From: Dermacentor variabilis
Taxonomy: Eukaryota; Arthropoda; Arachnida; Ixodida; Ixodidae
NCBI RefSeq assembly: GCF_050947875.1
Contig: NC_134570.1
Location: 239,870,584 to 239,934,583, forward strand
DNA length: 64,000 nucleotides
Direction of reading: 5' to 3'
Both the position numbers and the translations under genes were made by a program. The notes under the pieces were generated by a model, which saw only the letters and a list, made by a program, of their open reading frames with translations, was not told the origin of the DNA and ran no database searches. Of the stretch, positions 41,476 to 53,616 are shown one piece after another (position 1 is the first letter of the stretch; every line of letters begins with the position of its first letter).

Positions 41476-43429
41476 GTAAGTTTTTGTTAAGTACTGCACC
41501 AAACCTCTGTATGAATTCTTGAACTGCTGCAAACTGGTTATATTGCCCCGGCTTTGTTGCTGGAGTTTGGTAACGCTGTAATAGGTTAAAAATGAATTGT
41601 GGGGTTTTACGTTACTGAGCCAAATGTGCCTGCCGTTAGTCGCTAGCCTCTTTCCTTAGCAGTGCGCAACCAGTAATACTGCTGAAACACTAGTGTTGAC
41701 AGAGAACCTGCATTAAAGCAATCAGTTCACTGGAGCCGTTTAGTGTGAACGGTTGATTCGTGGGGACGCAGCGGATTCGTGAAAGTATCGATTGTCGCAG
41801 TTAAACATTTAAAAAGTTACTGATCCAAACAACGTTTTGCTGGCATGTTCTTGCTAGCTGGACTGGTGATGCTTGCCAAATGCTGCTTTTATCTGGCGTG
41901 TGCGCTTGATGTGTATGTGTCGTTGTCCGACAAAAACAATAACAGCCGAAACAACCGAAGACATAATGGTGTCTACATTTTGTTGCAGTATGCCTATGTT
42001 GTACGGGGCATTTGCCTTGGAGGCTGAAAGTTATGTTCATTTGCCATAATAGCCATCTTCTTAAAATACATGCCTTTTGAGGGAGCGTTTACCTTTTCAC
42101 TTCGACATGTGTAACAGCTGCTTTGTTAGATCTATATTATTTGTAGTTATTATAGCAATAGTCTACCCATATTGTGCGACTGTAGGCATGCATGCCATTT
42201 CTCCCTATGGCACCCAATTACATTAAATGCTGCACTGTAATGTCAGGTTGCAGTGTGCTTACAATGTCACTCACGAAAAGTGAAAGGCCAGAATCCATCG
42301 AAAGGCATCCTAAATATTAGGGATGATCCTTTTCCTGCCGTTTCTGAACACGGACACTCCGTTTTGATTTTATAGCCATTTGAAGCCGAACATCTGGCAC
42401 AGCAGGTATGATACCCAGCGCACTACATTGCTGTGTGTGTAACTACAATGTGTCTGTAATTCAGGATGGTTTGCAAAAAACAGCTGTTTGAACTAGTTAA
42501 CATGGCAAAATAGGGATTGTTCTCTCACAGCCACCTAGGCTTGTAAACCGATGACATTGGTGCATATTGTTCATTACACAGTGCTAAGTCATGGATGTTT
42601 TAATGACTCAGAAAGTCATATCAATTCACACTGCACAACTAGCTTCTCAAGTTCCGCAACTGTTGTGAAAGTACGCTCCATATATCTACACTTCATCTTG
42701 CACATAACATCATGCTCCTTCAGCAGATAATCATGGTAGCTGGTAGATTTTAATGCTAAATGTTTCTAGGAAAAACAACGTTTTCTAGGTGTGGCAGCAC
42801 ATAAGTTTGTATTAGCTGGATTATCGTAACTCTTAAAAATAAGGTGTAATATTGACCTTGGTTGCACTGAGTGCTTGTCATGAAATAATTTTTTTGCTTG
42901 CATATTGCCTTAACAAACATGGCTAAGGGCTTTCTTGTGCTACCATATACAGTTCTACATTAAAAACAGTGAGCTCTTACTGCAGGAAGTATTTTGGTGA
43001 ATGCAATAATCTGACATTGGTTACGAGTGTGGCAGCGCAGTAGAGGACGAGCTCAAGGAAGTAAATTGGGTGGGCATCCTTTCTCTTTACTTCGTTTTTC
43101 TTGTCTGTCGCACTTTTCATGAGTCGCTACCAACTAGCCTTGTTGACAATTCTGTTCTGTTGTCTGTGATTTGTAGTACCCTGGGCTCCTTCATATGTGC
43201 TAACCTTGATAAGGACCCGTCCTGCTTAGTTTCTTGTTCTCATCTTGTGTTGCGCTGCTGTACTTCTAATCAATAATTACGAACCAGCCCAGTTATCTTT
43301 TTTATAATGTGCCATTGGTTTGTGTAAGCAATGTTAAGCAGACTGCTCGACCTGCCAATTCATGTCAACTTGTTTAGAGATGAAGTAGCCATGTATAAAT
43401 TTTGTGCATGTTTTTCTCTTGTACCACAG
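41476..43429 (+). other. Putative intron 1
   Basis: A/T-rich, with no recognisable transposon coding. It starts GTAAGT and ends with a pyrimidine-rich run and ACCACAG. Confidence 0.5.
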
Positions 43430-43510
43430 GCAGTGCAGCAACTGATGACCTGTCAGGAGATCCTGCAATACAGCAACGTCTACAATCTGGTGGTTCCTCA
43501 TCTGCAAATG
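43430..43510 (+). CDS. Putative host gene, exon 2
   Basis: 81 bases between TTTTTCTCTTGTACCACAG and GTATGT. Joined to exon 1 in phase 1 it reads GSAATDDLSGDPAIQQ... to SSSANG and ends again in phase 1. It is a Ser/Gly/Gln-rich, probably disordered segment. Later exons were not found; they may lie right of the window or be hidden between the insertions. Confidence 0.5.
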
Positions 43511-44303
<793 letters not shown>

Positions 44304-44830
44304 CTCCATCATAATCATCGTCATCAGCATCATCATCAGCCTGGTTACGCCCACTGCAGGGCAAGGGCCTCTCCCATACTTCTGCAACTATCCCGGTCAT
44401 GTACTAATTGTATCCATGTTCCTGCAAACTTCTTAATCTCATCGGCCCACCTAACTTTCTGCCGCCCCCTGCTACGCTTCCCTTCCCTTGGAATCCAGTC
44501 GGTAACCCTTAATGACCATCGGTTACCTTCCCTCCTCATTATATGTCCTGGCCATTCCATTTATCTTTCTTGATTTCAACTAACATGTCATTAACTCGCG
44601 CTTGCTCCCTCAGCCAATCTGCTCTTTTATTATCCCTTAACGTTACACCCATAGTTCTTCTTTCCATAGCTCGTTGCATCGTCCTCAATTTGAGTGGAAC
44701 CTTCTTCGTAAGCCTCCAGGTTTCTTGCCTGTACGTGAGTACTCGACTGAAACCTATACTAGCCCCTTCATATTGCCCAAAATTTCTTCTGTCATTTTCA
44801 GTTCATTGCTTGTAGCTAGATACTCAGTTT
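44304..44830 (-). pseudogene. RTE-type LINE C-terminal end
   Basis: Minus strand: RTMGVTLRDNKRADWLREQ, GHIMRREGNRWSLRVTDW and GKRSRGRQKVRWADEI, the conserved C-terminal domain of RTE-like elements. A 3' GATGATGATG tail then runs into the microsatellite. Confidence 0.75.
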
Positions 44831-45419
44831 TTGAACTTTTATGACTCAAACGTACTTTGATTCCGTAAACAATGTTCATAAGTGCAATTTTTCTTCGAAA
44901 GCAAAACGTTACAAGGAACGCTAAAGAGGAATAAATCTGACTGGATTCGTTAGCTGCACTACTGCAATACCAAAAGTACCCATGTCACGTTGAGTGACAA
45001 ATAATTGAAATGGTAATGCCACCTTGTAAGTTCCCATACAGGCTCCTCATGACATGATTCTTGACGGTATCTACTCAGGGTTAGTTCACTGCTCATTTGC
45101 AAGCAAAAACACATTGCTAAAGGACTCAACCTAGAAGTGACTCACCTCTTTGCACCAAATTTTCGATATTGGTCTCGCCAGTATGTCATAGAGCATAGAA
45201 AAACTGATTTCCTGAAGAGTTGTCACTTAGTGCGAGAGATATTTTGTTCGATCTAATGTGCAGTTCAAGTTTGGCCACTTTAGGTCTCCAACACATGCAC
45301 TCCTGCACTACTTGAACCAAAAAAAGGAATACTGCAGGGATTTGAGCCCAATCTTTATTTATATATTTATCGCACGGTTCCGATAGACTTAAGCATCTTA
45401 CATTGCTTTCAATATCTGA
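44831..45419. other. Unassigned, probably intronic
   Basis: Non-coding A/T-rich sequence; nothing recognised. Confidence 0.35.
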
Positions 45420-46361
45420 GCAATATGGTGCCTATGCTACAGCTCTAAACAGAATGGGAAGTTATTTATTCATCAATGTTCACACGTAGCACTAATTGGA
45501 GACAGTCACTAGAAGTACATGCACAAACACTTCCAACCAGGCCAACACTCACCACATATTAGTTTTAAGAGCGGCACCACAACACAAACCATCCGAGACC
45601 TCATTGCTGCAGCAACACAGCACATCACACATTTCTTCATTCACTGCGGGACAAATGGCCTTAACCACGACACCGGTGACAACACAGTTGAGGCCATGAA
45701 AACGCTCATAAACCACACCAAGAGACCAAACGCAGAAATCACCTTGACAACAGTACTTCCCAGGATCGCAAACAAACACAGGCCACTTATTCAACAATCA
45801 GCGACACTCCTAGCTCACGCACTCGGGACACGTAAGCTCAATGATTTTCCTCTTGACATTGGAAACCAACACGAAAACGTCGATGTCTTCCACCACACTG
45901 AAATACTCCAGGACCCCGACATTCTGCTCGCCCGGGACGGACTTCACCCCAATTTTTTTGGCGTCAAGGTAATAGCTAACAACATCAAGTACAGGCTCAG
46001 GAACTCTGTTAAATCGACGCAACTTACAACACCAATAAATCCTGCGTCCCAGTTAGCTTCAACACAGGAACACATGCCTGAAATTTTCACCACCAGCTCG
46101 CACGCACGTTCCACCGAAGCTAGAACCCAAGAAGCATCTACACAGACGGTGGACACGGAACCAACACCAGCTTTACAACATCCGCGCATACGGAAGCCCA
46201 CAACCACCCGCGAAGCCTTCACGCAAACAGCTACATACACTAACAAGCAAACCGATACGCAGACAGACACCGGTGCAGGCCTCCACAAGAAAATTAAGCG
46301 TAAAAAGACACCACCTGAAGATTTTTCGCCCCGGAGGTCTGCCCGAACCAAACAGAAATGA
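45420..46361 (+). pseudogene. SGNH/GDSL-hydrolase-like ORF
   Basis: Serine esterase-type fold. Block I ALIGDSH at 45489-45509 (Ser codon 45504-45506), Block III HCGTNGL near 45647, Block V ARDGLHPN near 45930 (Asp and His). The Ser/Asp/His set is therefore present. An in-frame TAG (45510) follows Block I, so the listed Met 45519 would omit the catalytic Ser. A Thr/Gln-rich and then Lys/Arg-rich tail ends at the TGA at 46359. Esterase domains of this kind are known in ORF1 of some CR1/L2 LINEs; here the partner downstream is a PLE. Confidence 0.65.
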
Positions 46362-47090
46362 CTACCACGCGCTAGGGATAGCACACGCAACAACAAATCT
46401 CGCCCTTTCCTCTTATCCCGCAAACTTGTCGCCAAACAAACAAATTACAGATTTAACTTGAAAACTTACGCTAGCTGCATTAAACAGAGGAAAATCCCAA
46501 AAGGTCTCAGAATTAAGGTTAGATGCGCCTTCGGTTCTTTACCCTCCAGGCTATTATTAAAGTGGAATGGTGTCCTAGAAAGTGCATCGCTCTCCCTAAT
46601 TGACATTCTCGAACAACACGGCAAAGAACAACTTATGAAAATCTCTGATCAACATGACAGCATAAAGTTAACTGAACCGGAAAGAAGAGAACTTAAACAA
46701 TTCGTCCAAACTAAGGAGGAAAAATTACTAGATAAATACCCGCGCAAAGATATTAGAGCTGCAGATCCACCCAAAGAAACTAATGTAACCCCCGCAGCAC
46801 GTAGCCCCACCGACAGTCCTACAGGCGAGCATCCAGAGCACTGCAGCAATGTAGTAGACATATCCCATAGTCTAAGCGCCGAAGAAGTTGATCTCTTGAA
46901 ACGTGGTCTAACGCTTTGTCCGATGAACAACGCAGTAAACGAATACGAACACCACAAAGATATAGCAGAGTTTTCATGACGCATGCGCATCAAGGAGTTC
47001 TTTTTCGGTAGACCAGACGTAGGAAAAGAAGATAAGACTCTCTTAGACCACCTAGCACGTGGACACCGGAAACCGAACAGTGCCCAGACC
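46362..47090 (+). pseudogene. Penelope-like element, N-terminal region
   Basis: Same frame as the SGNH ORF, open after the single TGA at 46359-46361 until a TGA at 46977. VVDISHSLSAEEVDLLKRGLT is the usual PLE motif before the RT, then AEFS-stop-RMRIKEFFF (Arg codon CGA apparently turned to TGA). A frameshift near 47075 separates it from the RT. Confidence 0.75.
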
Positions 47091-48772
47091 TCGATTTATA
47101 CTTAAAACTGATATCAAAGGAAATTCTAGAGTCAACGCGGCATTGCCGGAAACGCAAAAATTTGACCCCCACTCAACACCAAATCCTTAAAGAACTTGCG
47201 AAAAGGAATGATATTGTAATAAAACCAGCAGACAAAGGCGGCAGTATCGTAATCTGGCCTATAGAAAAGTATAAGAATGAGGCCTCTAAACAACTGAGCA
47301 ACCACGCCCATTACAGAAAACTCGACTGTAACACAACTTCAGATTACAGCAATATTGTGATAAGCACAATGGAGGAGCTCCTGTCCACGGAACTAATCAC
47401 GCAATCTGAATATCGCTTCATGATGACCAAGAACAAAACAGTAGGCCGCTTTTATCTTCTTCCTAAAATAGATAAAGCTCCGGTCGAAGAAATATTTGAA
47501 GCAGAAATCCCAGGTCGGCCTATTGTGTCTAATAACAACACACCTACTGAGTCACTATCTAAATTCTTAAATCACCACTTGTCACACATACCCACCACCC
47601 TCCCATCTTTCGTTCAAGACACGCCGCACTTCCTTCGAATTATCGACGGCATCAACGCCAACCAAATCCTTTCCGACCACGCTATTCTAGTCACTTTGGA
47701 TGTTTCTGCCCTTTACACCAACATTCGCATGAGGGAAGGAATTGAAGCCGTTTCTAGATCCCTCGCAATCAATCCCCAAGCGCACGCTCCTGAAGTTTAC
47801 TTATCGCTCCTTAGGTTAGTTCTCACGCTCAACTATTTCGAATTCGATTCTGTACACTACCTGCAAATTTTCGGCACTAGCATGGGTACGCCATTCGCTC
47901 CCACATATGCGAACATTTTCATGGGACAGCTTGAAGCAGACCTGCTGAAATCCTACCCTTTAAAACTGCACGCCTATCTTCGTTACATTGACAACATATT
48001 CATAATATGGGAACACGGCACAAGCGCCTTAACCGACTTAATTAGCCATTTCAATCGCTTTCACCCGAGTATTAAATTTACACCTCACCACTCTCCTAGT
48101 CACATCAACTTCCTGGACACGACGGTCTACATAGAAAACGGAAAACTGAGAACGACACTTTACCGGAAGCCTACAGATAGCCAGCAATATTTAGACTACA
48201 ACAGTCATCACCCGCGACATTGCAAGCAAGGAATTTTTGTCGGACAAGCGAAACGTATAAGAATAATCTGCAGCGAAGACCACGATTATATCCACCACCT
48301 AAATGACCTTAAATCAACGCTAGCAGAAACGAACTATCCCCAAGTTGCTCTCGATAGAGCTTATGATGCCGCGTCAAGATTGGAGAGACAGTCGGAATTG
48401 GCGAAGAGACAGCCCGCATTAGAATCTGACAGACCGCCGGCCTTTATAACAAAATATTCTAATGCACTCCCAAACATAAACAACATCCTAAGAAAATACT
48501 ACCCAATATTATCAAGTAACCAGTGTCTGCGAAAAGCGTTCCCGGATGTACCCAGGGTTACCTATCGCCGAAACAAGAACTTTAAAAACATGTTAGTGCA
48601 CGCAAAAGTCAGCCAGCAGCATTCCCCCGTAATAAAAGCATGTTGTCGCCCTAGGTGCAAAACCTGCAGGCACCTTCAAAGTGACGTTAAAATTAGAAAC
48701 ACCGCAAATAGTTATACACATGAAGTCAAATCTAGCTTCACTTGTACAAGTTCGGATGTGATTTATAGCTTG
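47086..48772 (+). pseudogene. Penelope-like reverse transcriptase
   Basis: About 550 codons open. IVIKPADKGGSIVIW, RFYLLPKIDK, GRPIVSNNNTPTE, VTLDVSALYTNI (catalytic Asp), GTSMGTPFAPTYANIFM, RYIDNIFIIW and HINFLDTTVY are hallmark PLE motifs. The catalytic YIDD reads YIDN, so the enzyme is probably dead. It ends with the CRPRCKTC cluster that joins RT and endonuclease in PLEs. Confidence 0.88.
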
Positions 48773-49092
48773 AATGTTCCTTCTGTAAGAAACAATATAT
48801 CGGTGAAACAGGACAATCAATGAACGTCAGATTAAACGGACATCGCGCGGACACAGCTAAAAAGCTTCCCAAAGCCTTCGCCGAGCATTTCAACCAACCA
48901 GGTCATAACTTTGATGAACTTAAACTCTACATCTTCCAGTCAAATTTCCGTTCTGAACGAGAAAGAAAATACAGAGAATCATACCTTATCCATAAGTTCA
49001 AGACATTGCAACCAACAGGCATAAACGTTTCAAAGGGAGCTTTAGAATCTATTAGCTATGCTAAACTTCAAGCTATAGGCAACAACACTTAG
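48773..49092 (+). pseudogene. Penelope-like GIY-YIG endonuclease (frameshifted)
   Basis: VIYSL then, after a one-base loss near 48773, CSFCKKQYIGETGQ gives the IY...YIG pair; RLNGHR (Arg), FAEHFNQPGHNFDELK and RERERKYRESYLIHKFKTL (Glu) complete the nuclease. It ends at the TAG at about 49090. Confidence 0.85.
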
Positions 49093-49355
49093 TTTGATTT
49101 CTTGGCGTATCTCCCCCCTTTCTTTTTCCCCTTTCCTTTCCTTTTTTGTTTTTGTCAGCCGGCGTGTCAGACGCCCTTGACGCGCCGGCTAACGCGCGTG
49201 CGTTGACAGACCGGGAGGGGGGGGGGGGTGCCCTGGCTGTGACCTTGTACACAGCGTTCCTTTACTCTCAATTCGACACGCTAACACATTTTCCATTGTT
49301 TTCGCATCCTCCCGCCTCACACCCTCTCCCCTTTAGAAGAACCCCACCTATATAT
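49093..49355 (+). other. Penelope-like element 3' non-coding region
   Basis: T/C-rich stretch, a GC-rich block with a G-run at 49215-49229, then C/T-rich sequence before the hammerhead-like motif. Confidence 0.5.
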
Positions 49356-49414
49356 AATGTGGCGACGAACGCATACGTCGCCTTGAAGAAGACAAGTCCA
49401 CTTGTCGAAACGTT
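49356..49414 (+). ncRNA. Degenerate hammerhead-ribozyme-like motif
   Basis: Type III layout. Stem III AATG (49356-49359) with CGTT (49411-49414); stem I GGCGACG (49361-49367) with CGTCGCC (49376-49382), a perfect 7-pair hairpin; core TTGAAGA (49383-49389) for CUGANGA; stem II GACAAGT/ACTTGTC (49391-49397/49400-49406), perfect; then GAAA (49407-49410). Deviations: U for C3, G at the cleavage position, one extra A before stem II. Hammerheads are known in PLEs; this copy is probably inactive. Confidence 0.6.
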
Positions 49415-49477
49415 GGCCCCTGCATTCACCTTCACGTTTTGCTCATCGTCTTACAGTAAACTGTGTTACTGTTGACA

Positions 49478-51250
49478 TCCCGTGCCGAAATCCATGCTGA
49501 TTGGCTGTTAGTGTGCCATTCTCTTCAAAATATGTTGTTAGGTGTTTTAAAATTATATGCTCTAGTATCTTGCATGCTGTACTAGTTAGTGATATCAGTC
49601 TGTAGTTGGAAGGAGAGTTTGTGTCACCTGATTTATGGATTGGTAATATGTTTGCTTTTTTTCAGTCACCTGGCACACGTCCGGTTGAAAGTGACATGCG
49701 ATAGATAATGCCAAGATACCTGCTGCACCATTCTACGTATCGCTGTAAGAATTCGTTCGGGACGGTCGGCAGGGCCACTAGACTTCTCCGTGTCTAATCC
49801 GAGTAGAAAGTTAAAGATTCCTGAGTAAGTTATGTTTAGTAAGTCGATGGTGAAACGTGTAGGAACTATTGGGGGAACAAACCCGTTATCTGTAGTAAAT
49901 ACCGATTGGAAGCACTTGTATGCATTAGCCTGAGAAACTCTTTCTTCGTGGGGTCGTTCTGGCGTGATTACTTTGTGGGCACGGAAGTGATTCCAAAATC
50001 TGTGTGGATTATCTTTTACGAAGTTAGGCAGGGTAGTATTAAAGTATTCGTTTCTGGAGTGGCTTAATTTGCTTTTAAGTTCTGCCTTAGCGGTAATCAA
50101 CTTTGATGTCTGGAGTGATTGATTTCTAGTCTTCTTCAAAGATCGACGCAACCTTTACACTTTTCGTTTGGCATGAATTACCTTACGCGTTACCCATGGG
50201 CTGTATTTGCGCGATTTTCTTGTTTTTAACGTCATAAATTGTTCAATGCAGTTAAGTATTATTGTCCTAAACCTAATCCAGAGGGCATTTGCGTCTGCCG
50301 AAAGATTGTGAGCCATTTTCGCAAAATCTGTAATATTGTAATGTCGTGGTCGGATATGCCTTCAACAATACTAGTATGTTCTTGTTTACAAAGAAGTGAT
50401 CAGAGAGTAGTATTAGATCGAGTATATTACTTGCAGAACCATGTCAACGTGTTGGTTGATCAACTACTTGCTGTAGGTTGAAGTTTAGCTATAAATCAAT
50501 TAGCGCTTCTGAAGTATTGATGTATGTTCTGAAGATTGAAGTATCTGATGAGTATTGCATTTTCTTCCAGTTAATTTCTGGAAGGTTAAAGTACCCCATG
50601 ATGATAATTCTTAGGCGGTGAGCGTGGAACTGCAGAAACTCATGTACGTTCTTTATGAAGCTTTCGTCCGAATCAGAACTTCGGTAAACGCAGCCTACAA
50701 TTATGGCAGTGTTGCAGGTAATTCTGCAGAACACGGCCTCAGCATCCCTCACATTTGGCAACGGTTCGTATGGGAAGGATTTCTTTATCAGCAGTGCCAC
50801 GCCACCACCACGTGTCTGTGTGTCTTTTCGAATGGCGGAGTAATCGTGAGGCACAAATTCGTGATTTAAGACAGCCGAGGGAAGCCACGTTTATGTTATC
50901 GCTACTATGTCAGGATAATGTTCAAGGAGCAGATTTTCAAGCGCGTCAGTCTTGTTTAAAATGCTTCACGCGTTTACATTCAATAACGTTAGCTATTTGA
51001 CTGCGCTTGGCTTCGCGTGATTAGACGCTTTGCTCCTGCGTTTCTTTAAGTAAAACTCTCTCCCCCTTGTCCTCGTCCCAAGCGAAAACTTGGTCATTAA
51101 TGTTAAGCTTGTCTAATGACAAAGAAACCCTGTCATGGTTTTCTCGATTTTCCTTAACGCTATTCCACAGCATTTCCCTCATTTCTCGAGTTATTTTACA
51201 GATGTCGTCCCCGATAGACAAACCTGTGTTTTTTAGACTGCCCCCCTTTC
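49478..51250 (-). pseudogene. CR1-type LINE, 3'-truncated, minus strand
   Basis: From right to left: an ORF1 end (51221-51021, DDICKITREMREM), endonuclease (50854-50489: TRGGGVALLIKK, VGCVYRSS, IIIMGYFNLPEINW, where the active-site Asp of GDFN is Tyr), linker (50151-49666: NPHRFWNHFRAHK) and the start of the RT (NILPIHKSGDTNSPSNYR, ISLTS, NQHGFRHGMS) to 49478, where it is cut. Frameshifts lie near 49680, 50160-50480 and 50860-51020. Confidence 0.75.
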
Positions 51251-51420
51251 CTAATATTACAGATTTCGGTCTAGAATGAGGAAGCCTAAAGATTACTGGT
51301 CTCGTTTTGTTATGCGCTGGTTTACCGAGACCATGAATTCACTCTATGGCAATAGGCTGCAAGCCAAGCGTGTCCTGGATTCATTTAGTCAGTATGATGC
51401 TCAACTCAGCCTCTTTCATT

Positions 51421-51709
51421 ACTGAATCATCCACACTAAAATCAAACCTTCGTTATTTACACCCGTGTTCTTCCTTATTACACTTAAATGTCCGCAGCAT
51501 GAGGAACAAAGAAGACGAGCTGGACATTTAGCTAAAGTCCCTGCAAGTTAATTTTGACGCATTCATGTTCACAGAAACATGGTTAGGCAAAGATGAGCCT
51601 TCCCCTAGTTTTACTGATTACATGCCAATAAGATTAGACAGAACTGGTAGAGGTGGTGGCCTCTACCAACAACGAAAGTACGCATATCATATTGTTGATG
51701 AGTGCACAG
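51421..51709 (+). pseudogene. CR1 endonuclease, N-terminal part
   Basis: LLHLNVRSMRNKEDELD, then a stop, DAFMFTETWLGKDEPSP (active-site Glu) and RLDRTGRGGG, YHIVDEC. It is cut at 51710 by the LTR element and continues at 54153. Confidence 0.75.
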
Positions 51710-52229
51710 TGTGGAGTTCTCACACCCGCTCTTGGGACAAAGGAACAACACAGTAGTGCAAACAATCACAAGGGCATTTATTGCACCTTTCATAGATCAA
51801 TGCCTTCTAGCGGAGTTGCTATCCACAAAACATGCCGATGGGCACGCGACAAATCTAGAAGTCCGACTCACCGCGACCGGATAGAGAGCGAATATGTTCG
51901 CCCCATGCTGGATCCCAATGCCTGGTCGTTCGCGTGTACGGTCACGCGAACGGCGACGCGTTCGAAGGCGGCCACGCGAGACAGTCTCGCAGAAGCTTGG
52001 ATCGGCGCACGCGCGGCACGTCCGAGCTGCTTGCCGTCACGCCGCCAAAGAGAGAGCGCCTTGTCTTCCCGCACCCAAGTAACCCCGCAGCAGCGCCATC
52101 TCTCGCACTGCGCTTCTACCACTCCGACCGCCGCGGGTGCCAGGCCACGCGGCGAAGCCGGATTACAGGAGACGCGCCGTGCGGGAAAACAACATATCAG
52201 GGGACGCGTGAGAGTCGCGCATCCCCACA
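51710..52229 (-). repeat. LARD-like element 3' LTR
   Basis: 520 bases, partner of 53617-54148, with few differences. CpG-rich middle. Confidence 0.85.
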
Positions 52230-53616
52230 TCCCCCCAACCTTAAATCACTACATATTCCGGCGAAACATGTCACACGCTCTAACATCAACGCGTGCTTCG
52301 CGAACGAGGTAGTACACGCAACATTGACCTCGCTGAGGAAATGTCCACATGCTGTCCATAACATGAGAGCCGACATTGTCCCTGGGTACACCGCTGGCGT
52401 CCGCCGGTCACAGCAGCAGCTTTGCAGACTCGACGGCACGATTTCAGGCCAGGACTCCGGAAACGACGACGCAGTAGTCGGTACCAGCAAGCTTCGCTCG
52501 CGCCGACGCGCCCTGCTGGCAAGAGCCGCCGTAGCTGTCGGTGACCGCCGGCTCTTTTGTCCGCCGCCGAGGGTTGTGAGCTGGATGCAGGAGGCCGCCG
52601 AAGTCGCTGCGCCGAACTGGCCATAGCATCCCCATCGCCCGGGGTGGCTCGATCAAGTCCGGGGCAGCAGCGCAGACGATGTGCAGGTGACAGCAAGCCA
52701 GGGGTGACTCCAATCACTCTGCGTACACTGAACACACTCGGCAAACACTAAAGTAGTGCAAGGGAGAGGAATTCTGCATGCGCATCGCCCACGTAGTACG
52801 ATGTTCAACTCGGCTAGCAGAAGATCAGGCGGCTACTCAGTTGCCAAGTTCACGTGAACGAAGCTCGCTTCCTTGAGTCGAACGAGTAATTTCAATTCGT
52901 GCGAGGCTACTTAGAATGAGGGAAGCAAATTGCAACCCCTCAACGTCGCGGTCCACCAGGTTGTGTCCCTCCACGTGCGACAGGCAGCTTCGTAAAGCCT
53001 TAGGCATAAATCATCGCTACCCTGACCACAAACGGCATCCAAAAACAACACCCAAATTGAGCGCAAAACAGGCAGCCGCGAGGAGACCTCTGTTCTGTTA
53101 GGTGGTCCTACCCCGCTCGGTGCACACAGCATCCGAGTTGACGGCGCCCACCGTCCCAGACGGTGTCGGAGCGCCAGGTGCCAGGCCGCAATACCAGTCA
53201 GCCCGTAGTGGCACCCGTGGCCCGCGGCCACCCGGCTCCCGGAGCCGCGACGTCATCAGAGTCAAAGAGATAGAAGAAGCTATTTACATAAGAAATTCGG
53301 ACCACACACAAGGCTTCCGTACTCACTCGCTTCAGGCTGGCCAATGCTCCGCGGGCGCTAAGCCTCGCTCTCCCAGAATGCAGACCACGTGGCTCTCGTA
53401 CCGACGAATTTCATTAAACACTTGCGAAAAGGCTTAGCATGTTGACATGTTGAAACACATTACAGCCACCGTCGCCTCTCAAGAAAGCCCGCCGGCGACC
53501 CTAGCGATCAAAATCCACGTTAGGCCTAGGCTTCGGTTCAAACAAAGGTCTCAAACGAAGCAAAACTGTTAAATCTATCGTCCGATGCCCCAAGAGGTCC
53601 ACGTTGGGTAGCCAAA
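52230..53616 (-). other. LARD-like element internal region
   Basis: No retroviral motif in any frame; frames of up to about 230 codons on both strands look like chance openings in GC-rich sequence. On the minus strand GGTTGGGGGGA abuts the 3' LTR (polypurine tract) and TTTGGCTACCCAACGTGG follows the 5' LTR (primer site). Confidence 0.7.

Larger units (their letters stand above)
45420..49475 (+). mobile_element. Penelope-like element with an upstream SGNH-hydrolase-like frame
   Basis: Order: SGNH-like ORF (45420-46361), PLE N-terminal region (46362-47090), RT (47086-48772), GIY-YIG endonuclease (48773-49092), then a tail with a hammerhead-like fold (49356-49414), all on one strand. The left edge is uncertain; the right edge meets a truncated CR1 RT at 49478. 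The PLE part is secure. Whether the SGNH frame belongs to the element is inference from strand, frame and spacing. Confidence 0.75.

Noticed and set aside
52286..52744. Coding gene inside the LARD-like element
   Set aside because: Overlapping frames on both strands in GC-rich DNA, with no retroviral or other motif.
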